The position numbers were made by a program, and so were the translations under genes. Shown one piece after another: positions 25,076 through 31,868 of a DNA stretch of 64,000 nt (position 1 is the first letter of the stretch; each line of letters opens with the position of its first letter). This stretch comes from Virgibacillus_O sediminis. Its GTDB lineage: Bacteria; Bacillota; Bacilli; Bacillales; Amphibacillaceae. The DNA lies in contig NZ_JBHRRZ010000035.1 of the NCBI RefSeq assembly GCF_042643265.1, forward strand, positions 1-64,000. The letters run 5' to 3'. The notes below the pieces were generated by a model that worked only from the letters and a program-made list of their open reading frames with translations, was not told where the DNA came from and searched no databases.

Positions 25076-26083
25076 GTGAAAAGCATGAAAGCACTTATTA
25101 CCTTAGTTATTATTGCAATGGTTGCGGCGGGCTGCACTTCCGAAGAGCAATCATCGCCTGCTGGGGCAGATGAGGGACTTACGATATATACTACCCTCTA
25201 CCCGATTCAGTATGCGGCAGAAAGGATAGGCGGAGATACCGTCACAGTGGAATCTGTCCTACCTCCGGGAGTGGATGCACACACCTTTGAACTGACAAGC
25301 AGGGATATGACCGCGATTGCTGAAGGAGATGCCTTCATCTATATGGGCGCTGGTATGGAGGGATTTGCCGAATCAGCTGCGGAGGCACTGTCCTCCCAGG
25401 ATGTTAAGCTGGTCGAACTTGGGCAAAATGAAGAACTCTTCCGGCCAAGTGAGGGTGTAGATGCTCATGAGGATGAAGAAGAGGGACATGAACATGCGGA
25501 GGAATCCCATGAAGAAGGTCATGGCAACGGGCATGGCGAGCATGACGGACATAACCATGGCGATCACGATCCACATGTATGGCTCGACCCTGTCAGGATG
25601 CAGGAGATGGCCGATATGGTCAAAGAGGAGCTTATCGCTCTGAATCCGGATGCGGAGCAGGCATATGAGGAAAACTTCTCCGGCCTGAAGGAAGACTTGC
25701 ATCAGCTGGACGAAGATTTTATAAGCTCATTGGAAGGCAAAGAAAACAAGCATCTCCTTGTATCCCATGCAGCGTACGGGTACTGGGAGGAACGATACGG
25801 CATCGAGCAGATTTCCGTGAATGGCCTGTCTTCCACCAGTGAGCCTTCCCAGAAGGAATTGACACAAATCATTGACCTGGGCGAAAAATATGACCTAGAG
25901 TATATGGTCTATGAGCAAAACAGCTCCAACCGTGTATCCGAAATTATTCAGGAACAGCTGGGACTGGAAGCTGCCCACATTCATAACCTGGCAGTGCTCA
26001 CGGAAGAAGATATCAGCAATGAAGAGGATTATTTCTCCTTAATGGAGCGGAATGCTGAGGTATTGGATGAAGTGACCAATTAA
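25076..26083 (+). CDS. znuA: Zinc ABC transporter substrate-binding lipoprotein
   Basis: 335-aa lipoprotein with lipobox VAAGC near residue 20. It is a cluster A-I metal-binding protein: first ligand in PPGVDAHTFE, a His/Asp/Glu-rich loop at roughly residues 130-170 (for example HEHAEESHEEGHGNGHGEH), second ligand in DPHVWLDP, third in VSHAAYGYW and the C-terminal acidic ligand region in VYEQNSSNRVSEII. Translation starts at GTG 25076, about 11 nt after AAGGAG. A double Zur box precedes it. No znuB/znuC genes are adjacent, so the permease and ATPase must be elsewhere. A strong terminator follows. Confidence 0.9.
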   Translation: MKSMKALITLVIIAMVAAGCTSEEQSSPAGADEGLTIYTTLYPIQYAAERIGGDTVTVESVLPPGVDAHTFELTSRDMTAIAEGDAFIYMGAGMEGFAESAAEALSSQDVKLVELGQNEELFRPSEGVDAHEDEEEGHEHAEESHEEGHGNGHGEHDGHNHGDHDPHVWLDPVRMQEMADMVKEELIALNPDAEQAYEENFSGLKEDLHQLDEDFISSLEGKENKHLLVSHAAYGYWEERYGIEQISVNGLSSTSEPSQKELTQIIDLGEKYDLEYMVYEQNSSNRVSEIIQEQLGLEAAHIHNLAVLTEEDISNEEDYFSLMERNAEVLDEVTN

Positions 26084-26097
26084 TTAGATTATGTAAA

Positions 26098-26128
26098 AAG
26101 ACCGGGCAGAGGGTTGCCCGGTCTTTTT
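26098..26128 (+). terminator. Terminator of znuA
   Basis: AAGACCGGGCA / TGCCCGGTCTT, 11-bp perfect stem, followed by TTTAA. Confidence 0.88.
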
Positions 26129-26144
26129 AATTGGGATGAGATCG

Positions 26145-26345
26145 GCGCCCGAGTCAGAGCGGCTGTGGCACGAGTGCGGCTTCCTGGCGCCCGAGTCAGA
26201 GCCGGTGCGGACGAGTGTAGTTGCTTGGCGCCCGAGTCCGAGCGGTTGCGGCACGAGTGCGGTTGCTTGGCGTCCGAGTCAGAGCCGGTGCGGCACGAGT
26301 GCGGATGCCTGGCGCCCGAGTCCAAGCGGGTGTAGACCGAGTGCC
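26145..26345 (+). repeat. Array 3: ten phased units, dimeric 42 bp register
   Basis: Cores start at 26147, 26168, 26189, 26209, 26230, 26251, 26272, 26293, 26314 and 26335. Odd units read GCCCGAGTC followed by AGAGC-type spacers; even units read GCACGAGTG followed by CGG-TTGCTTGG-type spacers. The alternation is strict over five dimers. Spacing is 21 bp except one 20. The spacers are far less G-rich than in arrays 1 and 2, so only the core and period are shared. It lies between the convergent ends of znuA and the ornithine-cyclodeaminase-like gene. Confidence 0.92.
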
Positions 26346-26348
26346 GGG

Positions 26349-27332
26349 TTACAATTCCGCCTGTACTCCAATCCCTGCACCTTTCAGTTTATTATATACA
26401 CCTATTGCTACGACAAGGTCAAAGTAGGCGGCGCCGACGGATTTGAAGAAGGTGATTTCTTCCTCCGACTCCCGGATCGGGCTGTAATCCCCTCCGAGTT
26501 CACTGAGTTCAGCATAGACGGAGGAGAAGCTCCAGTCGGTTTCGGCATCGGCATGGATCAGCTCGCCTGCTTCATCCTTGACGCCGGCCAGGTCATCGAC
26601 GACAATTTTCCCTGCTCGGTCGATGGTTGTCTGATCCACCTCGCGCATCGATGGCAGGAAGGATCCGACCCCGTTGATGTGGGTTCCTTCCTTTAATAAT
26701 TCCCCATTGAATACTGGATCTTTGGAGCGGGTGGCACAACAGATGACATCGGCTGCTGCAAGCACATCTTCAGAACTGTCACAGACCTCGACATCGACCT
26801 CCACGCCGAAGTCCTCCAACTTTTGCTTGAACCTGACCGCTTTTTCCCTGGTGCGGTTATATAGCTTCATCGAGGTGATGTTCCGCACCTCCAGCATAGC
26901 GAGCACCTGCTCGAACGCCATCCCTCCGGTGCCGATTACGCCGAGCACGCTGGCATTTTCCCTTGCGAGTTTTTCTGTAGCAATGCCGCTCAGTGCCCCG
27001 GTACGCAGCCTGGTCAGGTAGGACGCATCCATCATGCAGATATGCTCGCCTGTCTGTGCATCCGTCAACATCAGCACACCCTGGGTCGTCGGCTTTCCCT
27101 GTTGCGGATTTTGCGGGAAGATGGAGACGACTTTCACCGCCGCCATCTCCTGTGCCAGATCGGCGCCCGGCATATATAAAGTTGAGCCCTCGTATTGCGG
27201 AATATCAATGACCGTACGGTGCGGGCTGGTGATGGAACCTCCCTTTTTAGAGATGAGCCCCTGCTTCACATCAGCAATTGCTTCCCTCATTCCGTAATGG
27301 TCCTGTATTTCCTTCCCTGATAAAATAAGCAT
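26349..27332 (-). CDS. Ornithine cyclodeaminase / mu-crystallin family protein
   Basis: 327-aa NAD(P)-dependent enzyme. The Rossmann segment GVIGTGGMAFEQVLAM starts near residue 130; the family catalytic region DDLAGVKDEAGEL is near 245. Upstream sits the substrate-binding stretch MPGADLAQEMAAVKVVSIFPQNP. Relatives are ornithine cyclodeaminase, ketimine reductase and alanine dehydrogenase-like oxidoreductases; which reaction applies is open. It follows an MFS carrier by 18 nt in one operon with a strong promoter, palindromic operator and cre site, and faces an XRE-cupin regulator, so a catabolic role on an imported amino acid or imine is likely. Confidence 0.85.
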   Translation of the reverse strand: MLILSGKEIQDHYGMREAIADVKQGLISKKGGSITSPHRTVIDIPQYEGSTLYMPGADLAQEMAAVKVVSIFPQNPQQGKPTTQGVLMLTDAQTGEHICMMDASYLTRLRTGALSGIATEKLARENASVLGVIGTGGMAFEQVLAMLEVRNITSMKLYNRTREKAVRFKQKLEDFGVEVDVEVCDSSEDVLAAADVICCATRSKDPVFNGELLKEGTHINGVGSFLPSMREVDQTTIDRAGKIVVDDLAGVKDEAGELIHADAETDWSFSSVYAELSELGGDYSPIRESEEEITFFKSVGAAYFDLVVAIGVYNKLKGAGIGVQAEL

Positions 27333-27350
27333 CTATTTCTTCCTTTCTCT

Positions 27351-28670
27351 CTATGTTGTGATTTTGGCTTCGTTGGTTGGGATGACTGCATCCTCCTCAT
27401 CGAGATCCTGTGCTCTGCGATCCTGGACAGCCGTTACGGCAATCAGGGAAATGACCGCAGTCAGGATAATATACAAAGCAACCGGTACATAGGAATTGTC
27501 AAACCGGATCAGCAAGGCGGTTGCGACAAGCGGCGCCGTACCCCCGGCAAGTGCTGCACCAATCTGATAGCCCAGGGAAATTCCTGTGTAACGAACCTTT
27601 GCACTGAAAATTTCCGAGAACATCGTACCAAGAACTGCGGTGATCGGCGCCCAGATAATACCGAGGCCGATGATAGTCGCCAACATCAACAATGCAACTG
27701 AACCTTGGTGAATGAGCCAGAAATACGGGAATGCATACAGCGCCATCATGACTGCTCCCCCGATATATAGCGGCTTCCTGCCAATTTTATCGGATAAAGC
27801 CCCCATGATCGGCATCATAATCGTTGTAATGATTGTACCAATTGTTACAGCATTCAATGCATTGGTTTCTGTAAAGCTCAGATTAGACGTTGCGTAGGAA
27901 ACAATGAATGTACCAAAAATGTAAAATGGAGCGGTCTCCACTACTTTCGCCCCGATGGCGATCAATACTTCCTTCCAATGATAGCGCAGGGTATCGGCAA
28001 TCGGCAGTTTGGCCACCGTACCCTGCTCCTGATTCTTTTTAAACGATGGCGTTTCATCAATTCCCTTACGGATCCAAAGGCCGAAGATAACCAGAACTGC
28101 ACTCAGAATAAACGGCACCCTCCAGCCCCAGGTCATAAAAGAGCCGTCAGGCAGCAAAGTCATAATCGATAGGGCAATCGTACCCATCAGCATCCCGAGG
28201 GTTACCCCCATCTGCGGAACACTTCCGAACAGGCCGCGCTTTTCTTTCGGTGCATATTCCACCGCAAGCAGCAGGGCCCCGCCCCATTCACCGCCAAGGC
28301 CAATACCCTGGACGAGCCTCAACGTAATCAAGAGGATAGGAGCCCAGATTCCGATGGCCTGGTATGTAGGCAGAACCCCCATCAGGAAGGTGGACATCCC
28401 CATCAAACTAAGTGTGAGGACTAATGTCTTCTTCCGCCCGATCCGGTCCCCGATATGACTGAAGATAATTCCCCCAAATGGCCGGATTAGGAAGGCAAGC
28501 GCAAATGTTGCAAAGGCGTAGAGTGTACCGAATGCCGGGTCCTCCGTCACGAAGAACAGCTGGTTAAACACCAAAGCGGCTACGGTTCCATATAAAAAGT
28601 AGTCAAACCACTCGATGGCACTTCCGACAATACTGGCTACAAGCACACGCCGCATTTTCTTCTTTTCCAT
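27351..28670 (-). CDS. MFS transporter, metabolite:H+ symporter type
   Basis: 439-aa carrier with twelve helices. The family marks are SAIEWFDYFLYG in helix 1, RPFGGIIFSHIGDRIGRKK in the first signature loop, RLVQGIGLGGEWGGALLL and the second loop GALSDKIGRKP. These are typical of the ShiA/ProP/KgtP (MHS) branch. The start at 28670 has AGGGGTG 6 nt upstream; the longer frame begins without a site. It is the first gene of an operon with the cyclodeaminase-like enzyme. Substrates in this branch include proline, betaine, shikimate and dicarboxylates, so specificity cannot be fixed. Confidence 0.87.
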   Translation of the reverse strand: MEKKKMRRVLVASIVGSAIEWFDYFLYGTVAALVFNQLFFVTEDPAFGTLYAFATFALAFLIRPFGGIIFSHIGDRIGRKKTLVLTLSLMGMSTFLMGVLPTYQAIGIWAPILLITLRLVQGIGLGGEWGGALLLAVEYAPKEKRGLFGSVPQMGVTLGMLMGTIALSIMTLLPDGSFMTWGWRVPFILSAVLVIFGLWIRKGIDETPSFKKNQEQGTVAKLPIADTLRYHWKEVLIAIGAKVVETAPFYIFGTFIVSYATSNLSFTETNALNAVTIGTIITTIMMPIMGALSDKIGRKPLYIGGAVMMALYAFPYFWLIHQGSVALLMLATIIGLGIIWAPITAVLGTMFSEIFSAKVRYTGISLGYQIGAALAGGTAPLVATALLIRFDNSYVPVALYIILTAVISLIAVTAVQDRRAQDLDEEDAVIPTNEAKITT

Positions 28671-28715
28671 TTTCTTCACCCCTATATTGAATAGTAGTTT
28701 TCTTTCTCCCACAAA

Positions 28716-28729
28716 AGAAATCGCTTACA
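28716..28729 (-). promoter_or_regulatory. cre site in the MFS operon leader
   Basis: TGTAAGCGATTTCT matches TGWNANCGNTNWCA at every fixed position except the last. It lies between the predicted transcription start (~28810) and the coding start (28670), a roadblock position for CcpA. Confidence 0.6.
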
Positions 28730-28785
28730 ATTATGATGAAAAAATATTGCATGAAGTTTTTCCCCCGGCCCTCCTTCCTGCCAAA

Positions 28786-28804
28786 ATTTAAGTGTCACTT
28801 AAAT
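28786..28804. promoter_or_regulatory. 19-bp palindromic operator
   Basis: ATTTAAGTG-T-CACTTAAAT is a perfect 19-bp palindrome. It covers about +6 to +24 of the MFS operon transcript and lies in the divergent gap to the XRE-cupin regulator, which is the obvious candidate to bind it. Confidence 0.65.
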
Positions 28805-28816
28805 ATCTATAGTCGA

Positions 28817-28846
28817 ATTATAAGGCAATTTTCTTTAAATTGTCAA
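28817..28846 (-). promoter_or_regulatory. Consensus sigma-A promoter of the MFS operon
   Basis: TTGACA (28846-28841) and TATAAT (28822-28817) on the minus strand, 18-bp spacer. Perfect hexamers suggest a strong promoter that needs repression. Confidence 0.8.
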
Positions 28847-28955
28847 CTATCAAATTAATGATTTTTTCCTTATAATAAGAATGAAAGAGAAGAAGATTCC
28901 CGGCGGCCATGCTATAATGAACGTTCAATTATTGCCGGCAAGAGGTGAACGACAT

Positions 28956-29504
28956 ATGAAGGAAGACATAGGGGCAAAAATTAAACAGCTGCGCAAGCAA
29001 AAAAAACAGACACTAAAGCAAATTTCCGAGCAGACCGACCTGTCGATCAGCTTCCTCTCCCAGCTGGAAAACGGAAAATCCTCCGTTACCCTCGAATCAC
29101 TCAGAAAAATTTCCGATACACTTGGAGTAAATCCAAGCCACTTTTTCGATGAGCCGGAAGAAGAATCCAAGCAGGCAATCGTCCGAAACAGCTCCCATGT
29201 GACCGATGCCGGAAAAAATCCCTTTATCTACCGGGATCTGAGCGGCAAGATGGAAAATCCATTGTTCTCCCCCATCCTCGTAGTGTTGAACCCGGGTGAA
29301 AACCAAGGAAATAACATCACCCACAAGGGACAGGAATTCCTCTATGTATTGGAGGGCACGCTGACCGTGCTGATCAACCAGGAAGAGCATACACTTGAAC
29401 CATCCGACAGCATCTTCGTCGATTCCTCCAGGCCCCATTACTGGCTGAACCGGACCAATCAAACGGTCAAATTCCTCTGCGTCTGGGCCAAGGGGCAAGG
29501 CTAA
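28956..29504 (+). CDS. XRE-family regulator with C-terminal cupin
   Basis: 182-aa repressor-type protein. Residues 7-62 form a Cro/CI helix-turn-helix (LKQISEQTDLSISFLSQLENGKSSVTLESL); residues ~105-175 form a cupin_2 domain (THKGQEFLYVLEGTLTVLI and DSSRPHYWLNR). This fusion is common in regulators of amino acid and polyamine catabolism such as PuuR-like proteins; the cupin senses a small ligand. The start at 28956 has AGAGGTG about 9 nt upstream; a TATAAT at 28871 gives a leader of ~75 nt. It is divergent from the MFS/cyclodeaminase operon and probably controls it. Confidence 0.85.
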   Translation: MKEDIGAKIKQLRKQKKQTLKQISEQTDLSISFLSQLENGKSSVTLESLRKISDTLGVNPSHFFDEPEEESKQAIVRNSSHVTDAGKNPFIYRDLSGKMENPLFSPILVVLNPGENQGNNITHKGQEFLYVLEGTLTVLINQEEHTLEPSDSIFVDSSRPHYWLNRTNQTVKFLCVWAKGQG

Positions 29505-29562
29505 AGGCAGCTGGTGGTGGGCATCCGCCTGCCACTATACTTCCGAAAAAATCCTGAAAGTG

Positions 29563-29600
29563 AAAAGCCACTTGGAACTGTAGAGCTCCAAGTGGCTTTT
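29563..29600. terminator. Bidirectional terminator, XRE regulator / GDPD
   Basis: 14-bp stem AAAAGCCACTTGGA / TCCAAGTGGCTTTT around a 10-nt loop. Confidence 0.87.
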
Positions 29601-29620
29601 CATGTGGCCATTCAACAATA

Positions 29621-30469
29621 CTAGTGATTCTTCACCGGATGATAATAAACATGCTCCGGATAGTCGGTGATGATGCCATCTACATTCAGGTCAAACAAAT
29701 GCTTGGCCTGTTCTTCGGATCTGGATGTATACGGATAAATTTCCATTCCTGCTGTATGTACGCTTTCGACCAGTTCTGGTGTCACGATATTCATGTTCGG
29801 ATTAAAAAAGTCGGCATAGGTGGCAAATTCCGCCAGCTGTTCATCCGTCACATCCGCCCAGCTCATTCCTGCCAATACCGCATGTGGCAGCTCCGGCAGC
29901 AGTTCCTTGGACTTCTTCACCGATTCATGGTTGAAAGACTGGATGACGATTTTTCCGTTGGCGGTCTTGTCCATATTGCGCTCCTTCAATGCTTCAGCCA
30001 CTTTCTCCTCGATCCCTGGATACAGTTCAGGTGCTTTCAGTTCAATTAGGATTCCAACTTTCCCGCGGTAGGCATCCAACAGCTCTTCAAAGGTCGGCAC
30101 CTTTTCCCCGGCAAATTCTTCACCAAACCAGCTTCCCGCATCCAATTGGCGGATCTCCTCCAATGTAAAATCACCTACAAGCCCTGTTCCGTCTGTGGTC
30201 CTGTCCACGGTAGTATCATGGATCAATACAAGTTCTCCATCCTTGGTCATCTGCACATCGATCTCGACGTAGTCGGCCTTCATCTCAAACCCCTTCTCGA
30301 AGGCGGCCATCGTATTCTCCGGTGCATGGGCAGATGCCCCGCGATGGGCCACATTGATGATCTGCTGCTGTTCCCTCATCGACACTTCCCCTTCCGCCGC
30401 CATTGCCGGCATCGCAAACATGCCCAGCGAAACAAAGGCGATGGATAAAATACTGAATAAACGCTTCAT
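29621..30469 (-). CDS. glpQ: Secreted glycerophosphodiester phosphodiesterase
   Basis: 282-aa enzyme with a Sec signal peptide (MKRLFSILSIAFVSLGMFAMPAMAAEG, written here in part: core FSILSIAFVSLGMFAMP, cleavage after AMA near residue 25). The GDPD fold is clear: catalytic AHRGASAHAPENTMAAF, metal-binding YVEIDVQMTKDG, LVLIHD, and later ILIELKAPE and GIITDYPE. It hydrolyses glycerophosphodiesters to glycerol-3-phosphate and an alcohol outside the cell, for phosphate or glycerol supply. Monocistronic, sharing a terminator with the convergent regulator gene. No Pho box was recognised. Confidence 0.88.
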   Translation of the reverse strand: MKRLFSILSIAFVSLGMFAMPAMAAEGEVSMREQQQIINVAHRGASAHAPENTMAAFEKGFEMKADYVEIDVQMTKDGELVLIHDTTVDRTTDGTGLVGDFTLEEIRQLDAGSWFGEEFAGEKVPTFEELLDAYRGKVGILIELKAPELYPGIEEKVAEALKERNMDKTANGKIVIQSFNHESVKKSKELLPELPHAVLAGMSWADVTDEQLAEFATYADFFNPNMNIVTPELVESVHTAGMEIYPYTSRSEEQAKHLFDLNVDGIITDYPEHVYYHPVKNH

Positions 30470-30601
30470 GAATCCAACACTCCCTTAAGTTTGTTCAACT
30501 CTATTATAGAATCGGGATATGAACTAGAATTAAATAGAAGGTTAATAGTTTGTAAGAAAAACAGCGAAATTTTTCCTATGACAAAAGCCGCCCCAGGCCC
30601 T

Positions 30602-30651
30602 GGCACCATTCACTCGGGCCGGAACACCACCAACTCAGCCCCAACTCATCC
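30602..30651 (-). repeat. Array 5: eroded inverted copy of the phased repeat
   Basis: On the minus strand GCCCGAGTG (30619-30611) and GGCTGAGTT (30640-30632) are 21 bp apart, and GGATGAGTT lies 11 bp further. It is the only member in reverse orientation, short and degenerate. It sits between the divergent GDPD and guanine deaminase genes. The rest of 30470-30738 shows no gene. Confidence 0.6.
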
Positions 30652-30738
30652 CCCATTATCCAACACCACTTGCTTTCCCTCTCTTTCCTCCCTTATCCTA
30701 TACTTAATTTAATAGAATGATGGAGGGAGTATATTATT

Positions 30739-31194
30739 ATGGATCGATTTATGAAACGGGCCGTTGAGCTGGCGGCAGAAAATGTACGGGATGGCGGGCA
30801 GCCGTTTGGCGCTGTCCTGGTGAAAGGGGACGAGATGTTCACGGAGGGTGTGAATGAGCTGCATCATACCTATGATATCAGCGGGCATGCGGAGATGCTG
30901 GCAATCCGCCGGGCACAGGAGAAGCTCGGGACCCATGACCTTTCCGGGTTTACCATGTATGCAAGCGGTGAGCCGTGTCCGATGTGTCTGACCGCCATGT
31001 ATTTTGCCGGAATTGAAACGATCATCTACTGTGGCTCTGTCGAAGATGCTGCAGAAGCAGGACTGGAGAAATCAGCCTATATTTACAAGCAGCTCCAGAA
31101 ATCAAAAACAACCCGGGATATCTCTATGAAACAGATGCCGCTAGAGGATGGGCAGGAGGACCCAATGAAGCTATGGCAGAACGAACGCCGGTAG
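30739..31194 (+). CDS. guaD: Guanine deaminase (CMP/dCMP deaminase fold)
   Basis: 151-aa cytidine-deaminase-fold enzyme. Zinc and catalytic motifs are GHAEMLAI (His and Glu) and GEPCPMCLTAMYFAG (Cys pair). The C-terminal part (EKSAYIYKQLQKSKTTRDISMKQ) resembles B. subtilis GuaD, which deaminates guanine to xanthine; tRNA adenosine deaminase TadA lacks this tail. GGAGGGAG precedes the ATG. It stands alone here without xanthine-degrading genes next to it, though an NCS1 nucleobase permease occurs at 56.8 kb. Confidence 0.82.
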   Translation: MDRFMKRAVELAAENVRDGGQPFGAVLVKGDEMFTEGVNELHHTYDISGHAEMLAIRRAQEKLGTHDLSGFTMYASGEPCPMCLTAMYFAGIETIIYCGSVEDAAEAGLEKSAYIYKQLQKSKTTRDISMKQMPLEDGQEDPMKLWQNERR

Positions 31195-31354
31195 TCCGAC
31201 AGATAGACCGGCGATGGTTCGCTTCTTTCAAGCACATGGGAAATATCCTTCTATTTTCTCTTTCAATCAATAATTCAGTCTTTTATCCTTGTTAAATCCT
31301 TTGTCTGCTGTTAATTTAAAGGAATAGGCCAAAAGATGGTAGGAGGAACGAAGG

Positions 31355-31765
31355 ATGAAGAGTGCAACTCCCTATATTTTTATAGAGAACTGCAAGCAGG
31401 AAATGAAATACTACCAAAGAATCCTGGGGGGCGAGATAAAAAACGTCCATTTGGCTGACGGAATAGCTATGTTTAAGGGCCATGAGGGGAAAGTGCTGCA
31501 CGGCGAACTGCATTTTAAAGACTGTATCATCCACTTTTCCGATATATTTGAAAGCGTGAGCATTGGGGATCAAGTGAAAGTCTGCCTGGAATTCGATAGC
31601 GAGAAAGAGATCCGCCGGGTATACCGTTCGTTTCTTGATGGCGGACATGCTGCCCCGGCACTGCAGTCGACCTTCTGGGGTGCGCTACACGCCAATGTCA
31701 CAGATAAAAATGGCATCGGCTGGCTTTTGAATTATCAGGGAAAGGCAGATAGTGAAAATCAATAA
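31355..31765 (+). CDS. VOC/PhnB-like glyoxalase-fold protein
   Basis: 136-aa vicinal-oxygen-chelate protein of the PhnB/YjdN kind, with ATPYIFIENCKQEMKYYQRILGG at the N-terminus and SFLDGGHAAPALQSTFWGALHANVTDKNGIGW at the C-terminus. Such proteins form dimers; many bind a metal or a small ligand, and functions vary. The upstream GGAGG and short distance to the start are good. Monocistronic; a terminator hairpin lies about 70 bp downstream. Confidence 0.8.
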   Translation: MKSATPYIFIENCKQEMKYYQRILGGEIKNVHLADGIAMFKGHEGKVLHGELHFKDCIIHFSDIFESVSIGDQVKVCLEFDSEKEIRRVYRSFLDGGHAAPALQSTFWGALHANVTDKNGIGWLLNYQGKADSENQ

Positions 31766-31832
31766 ATAGTGGAATGTTATGCATTCTGCAAACAGATTCT
31801 CCATTGGCCGATAAAGTCACTAGTCGATAGTC

Positions 31833-31868
31833 AGACCCGGACGGTTTCCATACGTCCGGGCCTATTTT
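31833..31868 (+). terminator. Terminator of the VOC gene
   Basis: AGACCCGGACG / CGTCCGGGCCT (one wobble) followed by ATTTTTT. It overlaps the stop codon of the convergent FUSC gene. Confidence 0.78.
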
